DNA of 64,000 bases from Litoreibacter janthinus (GCF_900111945.1 NZ_FOYO01000001.1:596251-660250), one strand, 5' to 3'. Shown: positions 27,191 to 36,407, counted from the first letter of the stretch. Numbers and translations are program-made. Notes: generated from the letters alone by a model not told the origin.

Positions 27191-28802
27191 CCTCCGCGGT
27201 TTCTTCATCACCGTCTTCGGCTTCGGTTTCATCCGATGCCAAATCAGCAGGATCGACCCAACCAAGTTGGATACGGGCCGTCATGACCATTGCCTGAGCT
27301 TCTTCAAGCGACACGTCGAAAGGTTCCAGAACTCCGTCGTCTTTGGAGCGTTCACCGTTGACGGTCGTCCAGCCACCGGCCAGCTCCCAGTCAGCGCAGG
27401 TTGCGAAGTCTTCCAAAGTCTTCACATCATCCTTCGCCAGTGCTTCCACCATCTGGGGTGTCAGACCTTCAAATTCAATAAGGCTGTCCTGCGCACCCAA
27501 CTCACGGGCGGTTTCCAATGCCTTCTTGGCTTGGGCTTCCAGATAGTCGCGGGCACGAGCTTGAAGCTCGGAAGCCGTGTCACCGTCAACGCCGTCGATG
27601 ACCAGCAGTTCATCCACTTCGACATAGGCCACTTCTTCAAGTGAGGTGAAGCCTTCGGATACCAGCAGTTGAGCAAAGAATTCGTCGAGGTCCAGCGTTT
27701 CCATGAACAGCTTGGTGCGCACTTCGAATTCTGCCTGACGCCGCGCGGATTCTTCTTCCTCGGTCATGATGTCGATGTCGAGGCCGGTGAGTTGCGACGC
27801 AAGACGCACGTTTTGACCACGACGGCCAATTGCCAAGGATAGCTGCTCTTCCGGAACGACAACTTCAATACGTTCGGCTTCTTCGTCCAGAACCACCTTG
27901 GTGACTTCAGCAGGCTGAAGCGCGTTCACCAAGAAGGTCGGCTGATCTTCGTTCCAAGGGATGATGTCGATCTTCTCGCCCTGAAGTTCGTTCACAACAG
28001 CCTGAACACGGGAGCCACGCATACCAACGCAGGCACCAACAGGATCGATGGAACTGTCATGCGAGATGACTGCAATCTTGGCGCGCGAGCCTGGATCACG
28101 GGCAACGGCTTTGATCTCGATGATGCCATCATAGATTTCTGGAACTTCCATCTTGAACAGCTCGGCCATGAACTGAGGATCTGTGCGCGACAGGAAAATC
28201 TGCGGACCACGCACTTCGCGGCGCACGTCTTTGATGTAGACGCGGATGCGATCGTTCGGGCGATAGCTTTCGCGGCCGATTTTCTCGTTGCGGCGCAAGA
28301 TGGCTTCGCCACGACCGATATCGACGATGACGTTGCCGTACTCTTCGCGTTTGACCTGACCGTTGATGATTGTGCCGGCCTTGTCTTTGAATTCTTCGTA
28401 CTGACGGTCACGCTCGGCTTCGCGCACCTTCTGCAAGATAACTTGCTTGGCGGATTGCGCGGCGATGCGGCCCATCTCAACCGGAGGAACTTCGTCAACG
28501 ATAGTGTCGCCGATTTTTGGATCGTCGAGATAATCTTTGGCGTCTTCGACGTTCAGCTCGGCGCGGTCGTTTTCGATCTCGTCGTCAGCGACAACCGTGC
28601 GCACGCGGGTAAAGGTCGCTTTGCCGGTCTTGCGGTCGATAGAGACGCGGATATCCAGCTCGGCACCGTAGCGCGACTTGGCTGCACGGGCGAGGGATTC
28701 TTCCATCGCTTCGACAACCAGTTCCGGGTCGATCATCTTCTCGCGGGCAACGGCCTCTGCGGTTTGCAGAAGCTCAAGTTGGTTGGCTGAAGTAATTGCC
28801 AT
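27180..28802 (-). CDS. nusA: Transcription termination/antitermination protein NusA
   Basis: NusA binds RNA polymerase and nascent RNA and controls pausing, termination and antitermination. The 540-residue protein has the N-terminal polymerase-binding domain (to about 130), the S1 domain (NGQVKREEYGNVIVDIGRGEAILR, about 145-200), two KH domains (GACVGMRGSRVQAVVNELQGEKI; LSLAIGRRGQNVRLASQLTG), C-terminal helical repeats and an acidic tail. The ATG overlaps the rimP stop as TAATG. A strong hairpin covers its own stop codon. Confidence 0.97.
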   Translation of the reverse strand: MAITSANQLELLQTAEAVAREKMIDPELVVEAMEESLARAAKSRYGAELDIRVSIDRKTGKATFTRVRTVVADDEIENDRAELNVEDAKDYLDDPKIGDTIVDEVPPVEMGRIAAQSAKQVILQKVREAERDRQYEEFKDKAGTIINGQVKREEYGNVIVDIGRGEAILRRNEKIGRESYRPNDRIRVYIKDVRREVRGPQIFLSRTDPQFMAELFKMEVPEIYDGIIEIKAVARDPGSRAKIAVISHDSSIDPVGACVGMRGSRVQAVVNELQGEKIDIIPWNEDQPTFLVNALQPAEVTKVVLDEEAERIEVVVPEEQLSLAIGRRGQNVRLASQLTGLDIDIMTEEEESARRQAEFEVRTKLFMETLDLDEFFAQLLVSEGFTSLEEVAYVEVDELLVIDGVDGDTASELQARARDYLEAQAKKALETARELGAQDSLIEFEGLTPQMVEALAKDDVKTLEDFATCADWELAGGWTTVNGERSKDDGVLEPFDVSLEEAQAMVMTARIQLGWVDPADLASDETEAEDGDEETAEAEA

Positions 28803-29377
28803 TAGTCGTCTCCTTCACCATCGACGATTTGTTGCACTTCGTCGAATTGGGTTTCGTCAATTTCGCCCGCATCTTTGCGGTTCTTTAGAACGTCTCGGAT
28901 CAGCTCATCGGTCAGCACGAGCTTGGCATCTGTCAGCCAGTCGAATTTCAGGCCGATCGTGCCTTCTTCGATCGTGATCAGAACCTCGTCGCCTTCGGTG
29001 CCGGCCAATTGCCCTTTGAAGCGGCGGCGTCCGTCGATGAGTTCTTCCGTCTCGATTTTCGCCTCATACCCTTCCCACATGTCAAAATCTTTAAGACGCG
29101 TTAAAGGGCGGTCGATTCCCGGGCTGGACACCTCAAGGGTGTATTCGCCGGAAATCGGGTCTTCGACATCGAATATCGCAGACAAGGCAGTAGAAATTTT
29201 CGCGCAGTCATCAACTTCAATACCGCCTTCAGGCTTTTCGGCCATCACTTGGACGATGTCGGTTTTGCCGGTCAGAAGGCGCATCCGCACGAGTTCGTAG
29301 CCCAGACCCTCAATGACGGGTTGGGCAATCTCGGCCAGACGGCGGTCAATGGCGGCTTTGGCGATCAGATCAGACAT
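28802..29377 (-). CDS. rimP: Ribosome maturation factor RimP
   Basis: RimP helps mature the 30S subunit, binding near S12. The 191-residue protein shows [19 protein letters not shown], the [20 protein letters not shown] motif and [15 protein letters not shown] typical of the family, then a C-terminal SH3-like domain with an acidic extension. The start at 29377 is used because it has a TAAGGA site; a longer in-frame reading upstream runs through a terminator hairpin and is rejected. It heads the rimP-nusA-ylxR-infB operon, whose leader holds a possible attenuator. Confidence 0.94.
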   Translation of the reverse strand: MSDLIAKAAIDRRLAEIAQPVIEGLGYELVRMRLLTGKTDIVQVMAEKPEGGIEVDDCAKISTALSAIFDVEDPISGEYTLEVSSPGIDRPLTRLKDFDMWEGYEAKIETEELIDGRRRFKGQLAGTEGDEVLITIEEGTIGLKFDWLTDAKLVLTDELIRDVLKNRKDAGEIDETQFDEVQQIVDGEGDD

Positions 29378-29393
29378 GTCATCCTTAGAGGCA

Positions 29394-29417
29394 CAAAAAA
29401 ACGGGCGCGCGGCCCGT
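29394..29417 (-). terminator. Terminator-type hairpin in the rimP leader (candidate attenuator)
   Basis: On the minus strand ACGGGC (29417-29412), a CGCGC loop and GCCCGT (29406-29401) are followed by a run of T, ending about 17 nt before the rimP ATG. No gene lies immediately upstream on this strand, so it would act on the operon's own leader RNA. An upstream hairpin (29435-29457) can compete with it. Confidence 0.7.
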
Positions 29418-29434
29418 CGATGTTTCCCGGTGGA

Positions 29435-29457
29435 GCGCTGGGGGTGGAGACCAGCGC
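29435..29457 (-). other. Upstream hairpin of the rimP leader
   Basis: GCGCTGG (29435-29441) and CCAGCGC (29451-29457) form a perfect 7-bp stem in the rimP leader. The overlapping GGCGCGC (29460-29454 read on the minus strand) is fully complementary to GCGCGCC in the terminator (29410-29404), so the two structures may exclude each other. Confidence 0.6.
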
Positions 29458-29472
29458 GCCGCTGTTGAGGGG

Positions 29473-29501
29473 GATATAGGGGAAGGTAGGTGAGTCTGCA
29501 A
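29473..29501 (-). promoter_or_regulatory. Candidate promoter for the rimP-nusA-infB operon
   Basis: On the minus strand TTGCAG (29496-29501) and TATATC (29473-29478) are separated by exactly 17 nt. Transcription would start near 29466, giving a leader of about 90 nt that contains both hairpins before the rimP ATG at 29377. Confidence 0.5.
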
Positions 29502-29601
29502 GTTCTGTTTGAAATCCTTCCGGCAAGGGCCGCAAACCCGTCCAAAATCTGCCCTATTCTGAAATTAACCATTCCTACAGTCAATTTGGAAGGAAACGAA
29601 A

Positions 29602-29742
29602 ATGGACTCTAGCAGCTTTGGTCTGATGATCTCTGTCGGTGGCGGCGCATTCTTGTGCGGCGTCGCAATCATGTATGTAGTGATGAACCGCACATGGAAA
29701 AAGCGGGATGCTGAACGTGCAGCCGCTGCGGCAACAGCCTAA
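29602..29742 (+). CDS. 46-residue single-span membrane protein, unknown function
   Basis: A small open frame starts at an ATG preceded by GGAAGGAAAC and ends in TAA at 29742. The product begins [15 protein letters not shown], has one hydrophobic segment (about residues 6-28, ending AIMYVVMN), then a basic stretch (RTWKKRD) and an Ala-rich tail. A strong terminator follows 6 nt after the stop. Good ribosome site, a plausible membrane anchor followed by positive charges, and its own terminator argue that it is real. Function unknown; it is divergent from rimP. Confidence 0.65.
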   Translation: MDSSSFGLMISVGGGAFLCGVAIMYVVMNRTWKKRDAERAAAAATA

Positions 29743-29748
29743 CCAATA

Positions 29749-29781
29749 AAAAACGCCCCGCCGAGTGGACGGGGCGTTTTT
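29749..29781. terminator. Bidirectional intrinsic terminator
   Basis: AAAAACGCCCCG (29749-29760) and CGGGGCGTTTTT (29770-29781) form a perfect 12-bp stem with a 9-nt loop and A/T runs on both sides. It lies between the small membrane-protein gene (+) and the 3' end of the ABC substrate-binding gene (-) and serves both. Confidence 0.92.
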
Positions 29782-29801
29782 CTAATTTTAGGTAGGATCG
29801 C

Positions 29802-31346
29802 TTACGCGAACCACCAACGCTCCATGAAGCGGGAGCTGTCCATCTGGAACACGTTACCCGTGGTGCCAGAGTTCGCCAGTTTGGTCGAATGCGCATCGAC
29901 ATAGTTCGCATACATCGGAATGACCGTGCCGCCCTCTTTGGACATCAGCATCTGCATCTCGGTATATTGTTCTTTGCGTTTTGCGCTGTCGAGTTCGGCG
30001 CGGGCGGAAAGCAGCAGTTCTTGGAAGCGCGCGTTTTCCCAACTGGTGTCATTCCAAGGAACGCCGGATTCGTAGGCGGTCGAGAACATCCAGTCTTCGG
30101 TCACGCGACCGGACCAGTAACATGCGCACCAAGGTTTTTTCAGCCACACGTTGGACCAGTAACCATCATCTGGTTCCTGAACAACATTGATATTGATACC
30201 ACCGGCTTTGGCCGAAGCTTGATACAGCTGAGCAGCATCGACCGCGCCGGAGAACGCAGCATTTGCGGCTGACAGATCGACGCTCAAGCTGTCCATACCC
30301 GCCTCTTTTAGGTAGAATTTGGACTTGTCTGGGTCGTAAGAATTCTGCTCCAGATCAGCGGCGTAGTACTGGTTTGCCGGACCGATTGGGTGGTCGTTAG
30401 CGACTTTGCCGTGACCCTGCAGGATCTTGTCGACAAGCTCTTCGCGGTTAATGCCATGCTTAAGAGCCTTGCGCACATTCAAATCGCTGAAAGGCGCAGT
30501 GCCAGTCAGCATTGGGAATGTGTAGTGCTGGTTCCCTGTCACCTCCATGATGGTCACCATGGGGTTGGCTTTGAGCAGCGCTTCGGTTTTCACGTCCACA
30601 CGGTTCACTGCATCGACCTGACCAGTCATCAGGGCGTTCATCCGCGCGGATGAATCGTTGATCGCGATAACCTCAACTTCGTCGAAATGCCCTGCGGAAT
30701 CGCCTTTGTAGTGGTTGGCAAAGCGCTTGCCGACGAAACGTACGCCCGGGTCAAAAGATTCAACCTGATACAGACCGGTGCCAATCCCTTTGGCAATGGC
30801 TTCATCGATCTGCCCTGCTGGGAACATAAGGATGTGATAGTCAGACAGCAGGAACGGGAAGTCGGCGTTGCCTGCGGCCAAGGTCAGCTGCACCTCATGA
30901 TCGTTGACCTTCTTCATCTCGGTGATCGCCGACACGATTGGTTTCGCGGCAGATTTTGCGCCTTCGGCAGTGTGCATTTCCAGCGATGCGATGACGTCAT
31001 CGGCGCCGAAGGATTTGCCGTTGTGGAAGGTGACGCCTTGGCGAAGCTTGAAGGTCCAGACTTTGGCGTCTGGCGAAGCGTCCCAGCTTTCGGCAAGTTC
31101 GCCTTTCAGTTGGCCATCTGCGCCGACTTCGGTCAGGCAGTCGAACACGGCACCGTGTGCGCACATGATCATGTAGCTGTCAGAGTGGGTCCGACCGTCC
31201 CAGCTATCTGAAGTGTTCGCGCCAGCGATACCCAAGCGAAGGCGGCCGCCTTTCTTGGCTTGCGCGCGAAGCGGCAAGCCAGTGGCGGACAGAACGCCGG
31301 CAGCAACGCCCGTCTTAAGTAGGCTGCGTCTTGAAATTTGTGACAT
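29802..31346 (-). CDS. ABC transporter substrate-binding protein, peptide/nickel family (family 5)
   Basis: A periplasmic receptor of the oligopeptide/dipeptide importer class. The 514-residue protein has a Tat-type signal (SRRSLLKTGVAAGVL, residues 5-19) ending near LRAQAKKGG, the family segment LAESWDASPDAKVWTFKLRQGVTFHNG, and a late conserved block around VIPMYANYV. Export by Tat implies folding before transport. It is the last gene of the permease-permease-ATPase-receptor set, 73 nt after the ATPase. A strong terminator follows. The ligand cannot be told from sequence; peptides are likely. Confidence 0.92.
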   Translation of the reverse strand: MSQISRRSLLKTGVAAGVLSATGLPLRAQAKKGGRLRLGIAGANTSDSWDGRTHSDSYMIMCAHGAVFDCLTEVGADGQLKGELAESWDASPDAKVWTFKLRQGVTFHNGKSFGADDVIASLEMHTAEGAKSAAKPIVSAITEMKKVNDHEVQLTLAAGNADFPFLLSDYHILMFPAGQIDEAIAKGIGTGLYQVESFDPGVRFVGKRFANHYKGDSAGHFDEVEVIAINDSSARMNALMTGQVDAVNRVDVKTEALLKANPMVTIMEVTGNQHYTFPMLTGTAPFSDLNVRKALKHGINREELVDKILQGHGKVANDHPIGPANQYYAADLEQNSYDPDKSKFYLKEAGMDSLSVDLSAANAAFSGAVDAAQLYQASAKAGGININVVQEPDDGYWSNVWLKKPWCACYWSGRVTEDWMFSTAYESGVPWNDTSWENARFQELLLSARAELDSAKRKEQYTEMQMLMSKEGGTVIPMYANYVDAHSTKLANSGTTGNVFQMDSSRFMERWWFA

Positions 31347-31419
31347 GAGTGTCTCCCAGTTGGTTTAGTTAATAGCGGTTTGCCCGCATTTTTATCGGCC
31401 CGTTTAAGGGCGATTCGCA

Positions 31420-33066
31420 TTACATCTTATCAACAGCAGCGTCGCCGATGTTATCAACTCCGCGTTCCTGCAGAAGATTAGTCAGCCAGTCCGGATCCAT
31501 TTCGGGGACAGAGCTGAGCAACAAGTCTGTATAGGGGTGGTGCGGTGGTTTGAACATTTCCTTCTTAGGGCCCTGTTCAACCACTTCGCCATCTTTCATC
31601 ACCACCACCTCATCCGCGATAGATCGCACAGTGGCCAGATCGTGAGTGATGAACATATAGCTCAGTCCCAATTCGTCCTGCAATTTGGCCAATAGGCGCA
31701 GGATTCCTTCAGCGACCAACTGGTCAAGCGCCGAGGTAACCTCGTCGCAAATGATGAACTTTGGCTCTGCGGCCAACGCGCGGGCAATCCCGATGCGCTG
31801 CTTTTGACCGCCGGACAGCTCTGACGGTAAACGGTGGAAATACTCGGACGGCTCCAGTTCGATCTCTGCCAGAAGCTCGTCGACCCTTTTACGTTTCTCG
31901 CGGCCTTTCAGGCCCATATAGAACTCAACGGGTCGACCGATAGTTTCACCGATGGTCTTGCGCGGGTTCAGCGCTGTGTCGGCCATCTGGTAGATCATCT
32001 GCGCCTGTCGCAGCTGGTCCTTGTTGCGTTGTTTGTAACTTAGCGGAAGCTGCTCGCCGTCGAATTCAATATGCCCAATGCGCGGGGGCAGAAGTCCGGT
32101 GATGCAGCGCGCCGCAGTTGATTTGCCGGAGCCGGATTCGCCGACGACCGCCACAGTGCGGCCAGCGTGAATGTCAAAACTGACGTCGTGCAATACATCC
32201 ACAGTGCCATAGGCTGCGGTCACGTTCCGGATACTTACAACAGGCGTCGCGTTGATGTTGATCGCGGGTTTCGCGGGCCGCTCAAAGCTGCGCACCGCCC
32301 ACAGCGACTTCGTGTATTCCTCTTGAGGAGCAGATAGCATCGTGCGCGTGTCTGCCTCTTCGACCTCGTCGCCTTTCAAAAGCACTTTGATCTTGTCTGC
32401 CATCTGCGCGACGACGGCCAAATCATGGGTGATATATATGGCTGCCGTGTCGAACTGCTCAACAATGTCACGGATCGATGCAAGGACTTCGATCTGGGTC
32501 GTAACGTCCAAGGCAGTTGTCGGTTCATCAAAGATGATCAGATCCGGGCGGCACGCCATCGCCATGGCAGTCATCGCGCGTTGAAGCTGTCCACCAGAGA
32601 CCTGATGCGGGTAGCGGAATCCGATTTCATCCGGATTTGGCAGTCTTAGGCGGCGGTAAAGCTCTATTCCGTCAGCTTCGCTATCTTTGCGGCTGGATAC
32701 GCCGTGCTGCACGGGCCCTTCAGTGTGCTGATCGATTAGTTTGTGGGCAGGATTGAAGCTCGCCGCGGCGGACTGCGCGACATAGGCAATGCGTTTCCCC
32801 AGTAGCTCACGTTTGACTGCGGCCGACGCGTTAACAAGATCGACACCGTCAAATTCAATCGTTCCGCCGCTAATCCGAACCCCGTCACGGGTATAGCCCA
32901 TCGCTGCCAAGCCAACTGTGGATTTGCCGGCGCCAGACTCTCCGATCATGCCAAGGACTTCACCCTTTTTCAGATCGAGACTGACGCCGTTGATAATCGG
33001 GTTCCAGGTTTCGTCGGACCGGCCTTCGATCCTCAGGTCGCGAATTTTCAGCAGCACGTCGCTCAT
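31420..33066 (-). CDS. ABC transporter ATP-binding protein, fused DppD-DppF type
   Basis: Energises the peptide-type importer. The 548-residue protein contains two complete nucleotide-binding domains: domain 1 with Walker A GESGAGKSTVGLAA, signature VSGGQLQRAM and Walker B LIIFDEPTTALDV; domain 2 with Walker A GESGSGKSTAARC, signature LSGGQKQRIGIARAL and a Walker B region IICDEVTSALDQL. Both active sites look intact. Many systems encode these halves separately. The gene overlaps the upstream permease by 4 nt. Confidence 0.94.
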   Translation of the reverse strand: MSDVLLKIRDLRIEGRSDETWNPIINGVSLDLKKGEVLGMIGESGAGKSTVGLAAMGYTRDGVRISGGTIEFDGVDLVNASAAVKRELLGKRIAYVAQSAAASFNPAHKLIDQHTEGPVQHGVSSRKDSEADGIELYRRLRLPNPDEIGFRYPHQVSGGQLQRAMTAMAMACRPDLIIFDEPTTALDVTTQIEVLASIRDIVEQFDTAAIYITHDLAVVAQMADKIKVLLKGDEVEEADTRTMLSAPQEEYTKSLWAVRSFERPAKPAININATPVVSIRNVTAAYGTVDVLHDVSFDIHAGRTVAVVGESGSGKSTAARCITGLLPPRIGHIEFDGEQLPLSYKQRNKDQLRQAQMIYQMADTALNPRKTIGETIGRPVEFYMGLKGREKRKRVDELLAEIELEPSEYFHRLPSELSGGQKQRIGIARALAAEPKFIICDEVTSALDQLVAEGILRLLAKLQDELGLSYMFITHDLATVRSIADEVVVMKDGEVVEQGPKKEMFKPPHHPYTDLLLSSVPEMDPDWLTNLLQERGVDNIGDAAVDKM

Positions 33067-34262
33067 TCTTTCAGCCCCGATGATTTGTGAAGCATCCAGT
33101 CGACCACGAAGTTCACGGCAACGGTCAGCAGGGCAATTGCGCCAGCGGCAAGGAGCGGGGTGATCGCCACGTTCGGCGCGAAAGACGCAAAGTTGATGAA
33201 CTGCGACAGGTCACGCACCATAGTGCCCCAATCAGCTTTGGGGGGTTGAATGCCGACACCCAAGAAGCTCAATGACGCGATTGTCAGGAACACAAAGCAA
33301 AAGCGCAGCCCGAATTCCGCAAGCAATGGGGCCAACGCGTTTGGGAGGATTTCCTTGAAGATCAGGTAGCCAAGGCCTTCCCCGCGCAGCTTTGCGGCCT
33401 CGATATAATCCATGACGACGATACTTTGACCAACGGCGCGAGACAGGCGGAAAACACGGGTGCTATCGATCACGGCAATGATGAAAATCATGTAGATCGT
33501 GACCAACCACGCTTCGCTTCCGGCCCAAGCTGTGGCGATAGTCATAAGTAGCAGTGAAAAGATCAGCGCCGGGATGGCCATCAAGGCATCTACCATACGT
33601 GACAGAAGCTGATCCAGCCAGCCGCCAAGCACTGCGGCAAGGAATCCAAGCGTCCCACCCAATAGAAACGCGAGGCAGGTTGTGATGAAGGCAATACCAA
33701 CGGTATTTTGCGCGCCATAGATCAAGCGGCTCAGAATGTCGCGACCGATTTGATCAGTGCCAAGAGGGTAGTCGGGATTGCCCCCAAGCGCCGGGTCGCC
33801 ACCTGCAATGATGTTGGCACCAGCTAGGATTTCTTCTTGCCCATGAGGCGCTATGAAACCGGCAAAAATAGATACGATCGCATAAGCGATGATGATCATG
33901 ATTCCGAAGGCTGCGGTGAGCGGCATGGACCGAAACAGCTTCTTACTGCCTTCCGTTCCAACATTGCGAAAAACGGTTCTGAACACCCATGACGCGGCGG
34001 CGAACCCAAGCAATCCCTGAACCGCCCAACGGAAGAAGATCACGCCGGCTTGTGGGACGCTGTCGACCGTCTTTGGTTGGAAGTAGTACCAGATAGAAAG
34101 CATAAGCGCGGCTGCGGCAAAAACATACCCGAATGCCACGCTCAGGGGCATGTCGCGGAAGAACGGCTGGTTGCCCGTCGCTTTCTGCGCAACCAGACGG
34201 AACGCCCACGCAATCGCGAGAATTGCCAACAGCCCGATGACCATCCAAATAACTGCGTTCAT
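33063..34262 (-). CDS. ABC transporter permease, DppC-like, with extended duplicated N-terminus
   Basis: Inner-membrane subunit of the peptide-type importer. The 399-residue protein is about 100 residues longer than usual DppC. Its C-terminal part is a normal permease (LGTDQIGRDILSRLIYGAQ, then the EAA-like loop DYIEAAKLRGEGLGYLIFKEILPNALAPL). The extra N-terminal part repeats the permease's own beginning: PFFRDMPLSVAFG (residues 33-45) matches KLFRSMPLTAAFG (108-120), each after a hydrophobic helix with a WxFR motif. It overlaps its neighbours on both sides by 4 nt. Confidence 0.93.
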   Translation of the reverse strand: MNAVIWMVIGLLAILAIAWAFRLVAQKATGNQPFFRDMPLSVAFGYVFAAAALMLSIWYYFQPKTVDSVPQAGVIFFRWAVQGLLGFAAASWVFRTVFRNVGTEGSKKLFRSMPLTAAFGIMIIIAYAIVSIFAGFIAPHGQEEILAGANIIAGGDPALGGNPDYPLGTDQIGRDILSRLIYGAQNTVGIAFITTCLAFLLGGTLGFLAAVLGGWLDQLLSRMVDALMAIPALIFSLLLMTIATAWAGSEAWLVTIYMIFIIAVIDSTRVFRLSRAVGQSIVVMDYIEAAKLRGEGLGYLIFKEILPNALAPLLAEFGLRFCFVFLTIASLSFLGVGIQPPKADWGTMVRDLSQFINFASFAPNVAITPLLAAGAIALLTVAVNFVVDWMLHKSSGLKE

Positions 34263-35257
34263 TTTGGGTGCCTCAGGCGCGGATTTGAGATGATCGACAA
34301 GACGTCCGCCGTCAGGTTGAGCAGGATGTAGACCGCTGCAAAGATCAGGCAGCAGGCTTGCACAACGGGGATGTCGCGAATTTTGACGCTATCTACAAAA
34401 AGCTGCCCGATGCCGGGGTAGACGAAAACAACCTCCACCACCACAACGCCCGTAACCAGATAGGCAAGGTTCAAGGCAACGACTGTGATGATTGGCGCCA
34501 GCGCGTTCGGGAGCGCGTGGGTCACGATCACCCGCATCGGGCTCAATCCCTTCAAGCGCGCCATCTCGATATAGGGGGAGGCCAGAAGATTGATGATCGC
34601 GGCCCGCGTCATGCGCATCATCTGGGCTGTTACCGCCAAGGTGAGGGTCAGTGCGGGCAGCATTGTTTTGTTCAACCGGTCGCTAAACTCCATTCCGACA
34701 TAAATGTTCGACAGCGATGGGAAGACCGGATTGAGAACCGCCAGAAACAAGATCAGGATGTAAGCGAGGAAGAACTCAGGGCTGGAAATGGCCGAAAGCG
34801 TTGAGACGTTCATTGCTTTGTCAAAGGCCGAGTTGCGAAAAAGCGCGGTCAGGATTCCAAGCGTGACCGCGAGTGGAACAGAAATGGCGGCGCTGACACT
34901 TGCCAAGAACAGCGTGTTCTTGAGGCGCGGTATAATCTGGTCCACGACGGTGATCACGTCGCCGCCGGTGCTTGATCCCGCAAAGGATTGAAACAGTGCT
35001 TGGGACATTGGAACACCAAGGTCACCTTGAAGCGCACCAAACAGCCAGCTGAAGTAGCGGGCGATCGGGCTTTCATTCAGACCAAGCTGTTCGCGGATGG
35101 CTGCGACCGCCTCTGGCGTCGCGCCTTGACCCAGAATGGACTGAGCGAAGTCCCCAGGAAGTGCGTTCACCGCCACGAAAATAATTACTGAAACCGCGAA
35201 AAGAGTTACGAGTCCTAGCAGCAACCTTTGAAGGATGATTCTTGTTAGTCCAGCCAC
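34259..35257 (-). CDS. ABC transporter permease, DppB-like
   Basis: First gene of the peptide-type importer operon and an inner-membrane permease. The 332-residue protein has about six membrane segments, the N-terminal ILQRLLLGLVTLFAVSVIIF, the typical ALPGDFAQSILGQGATPEAV loop, and the EAA-like motif EMARLKGLSPMRVIVTHALPNALAPI that contacts the ATPase. Its 3' end overlaps the second permease by ATGA-type 4 nt. The 122-nt region upstream to pip holds no gene and no clear promoter by eye. Confidence 0.94.
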   Translation of the reverse strand: MAGLTRIILQRLLLGLVTLFAVSVIIFVAVNALPGDFAQSILGQGATPEAVAAIREQLGLNESPIARYFSWLFGALQGDLGVPMSQALFQSFAGSSTGGDVITVVDQIIPRLKNTLFLASVSAAISVPLAVTLGILTALFRNSAFDKAMNVSTLSAISSPEFFLAYILILFLAVLNPVFPSLSNIYVGMEFSDRLNKTMLPALTLTLAVTAQMMRMTRAAIINLLASPYIEMARLKGLSPMRVIVTHALPNALAPIITVVALNLAYLVTGVVVVEVVFVYPGIGQLFVDSVKIRDIPVVQACCLIFAAVYILLNLTADVLSIISNPRLRHPK

Positions 35258-35379
35258 AGGCTTTTATGCATCCCAAAATGTCCCCAGTAGGGTGCAAGCG
35301 TAGTCGGTTTGCAATTTGTGTAAACCCTTAGAAGCAAAATAGCAGTCGCCTATCTCCCTCAGAGTCTCAATTTCGAGCT

Positions 35380-36348
35380 CTATGGGCGCAAGTTGTCCGT
35401 AATTCGCACAAGCTCGGCAGTGATGGCGGGCTCTGACAGTGCGTGGCCGGACGCTTTGATCATCCGCAAATCGGCATTGGCCCATCCTTCAGCGAGGCGA
35501 TACGCCGATATCGGGGGGCAAATCATATCATAGCGCCCCTGCACGATTGTCGCTGGGATGTGCTCGATCGCACTCCGGTTCGACAGAATCTGACCGTCTT
35601 CTTCTAGAAAGCCCTTGTTGATGAAGTAGTGGTTTTCGAGACGCGCGAATGCACGTGCGTATTCAGCAGGAGCATCGCCAACGGAATGTGTCACCGTCAA
35701 AGCTGCCAGAGCGTTTTCCCAACCCGCCCAAGCACGCGCGTAACGCGTTTCCAATGCGGCATCGCCAGAGAACAGGCGGCGCCGGTAGGCACCGATCATA
35801 TCTGATTGTTCGTCCGTCGGGATAAGATCCGCGAATTTCGACCACTGCTCCGGAAAGAACTGCCCAGCTCCGCCGCCATAGAACCAGTCCAATTCCGCCT
35901 GCGTCATCAAGAAGACACCTCTGAGGATCAGATGTGCGGCGCGGTCGGGATGACTTTGGGCATATAGCAGCGAAAGCGTAGCCCCCCAGCTGCCCCCGAA
36001 GACAACCCATTTCTCGATGCCGAACCGTTCGCGTATCAGCTCGATGTCGCGGATCAGGTGCCATGTCGTGTTGTTCTCTACGCTGGCGTGCGGGCGCGAT
36101 CGTCCACAGCCGCGTTGGTCAAACAAAACAATTCTATAGACGGACGGGTCAAAGTAGCGACGCATTGCTGGCGAGCATCCACCGCCTGGGCCGCCGTGTA
36201 AAACAACGACAGGAACTCCGTCGGGGTTGCCGCATTGCTCGACATAAATTCGATGACCGTCGCCCACGTCCAGCATCCGCTGATCGAAGGGGTCAATCGG
36301 TGGATAGAGATGCGCCACCGCGCGGTTTTGTCCTGACGATCTGTCCAT
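35380..36348 (-). CDS. pip: Proline iminopeptidase
   Basis: An alpha/beta-hydrolase that removes N-terminal proline from peptides in the cytoplasm. The 322-residue protein has the oxyanion motif LHGGPGGGCSP, DQRGCGRSRPHA, the nucleophile motif GGSWGATLSL, PTDEQSDMIGAYRRRLFSG, and catalytic Asp and His in VQGRYDMICP and KASGHA. Length and motifs fit the S33 family. It follows the peptide-importer operon in the same direction, 122 nt upstream of it, which suggests related use of peptides. It is divergent from ubiG. Confidence 0.94.
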   Translation of the reverse strand: MDRSSGQNRAVAHLYPPIDPFDQRMLDVGDGHRIYVEQCGNPDGVPVVVLHGGPGGGCSPAMRRYFDPSVYRIVLFDQRGCGRSRPHASVENNTTWHLIRDIELIRERFGIEKWVVFGGSWGATLSLLYAQSHPDRAAHLILRGVFLMTQAELDWFYGGGAGQFFPEQWSKFADLIPTDEQSDMIGAYRRRLFSGDAALETRYARAWAGWENALAALTVTHSVGDAPAEYARAFARLENHYFINKGFLEEDGQILSNRSAIEHIPATIVQGRYDMICPPISAYRLAEGWANADLRMIKASGHALSEPAITAELVRITDNLRP

Positions 36349-36407
36349 ACCGCCCTATATAGTCTGCTAAGCGCTGGGCGCCATGCCCGAAAATGACCAA
36401 GTCATAG

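Noticed and set aside
28059..28790. A 243-codon plus-strand frame opposite nusA
   Set aside because: Antisense shadow of nusA; the reverse strand has complete NusA domains.
29378..29584. In-frame N-terminal extension of rimP by 69 residues
   Set aside because: It reads through two hairpins and a T run and encodes no conserved sequence, while an ATG with a ribosome site matches the family start.
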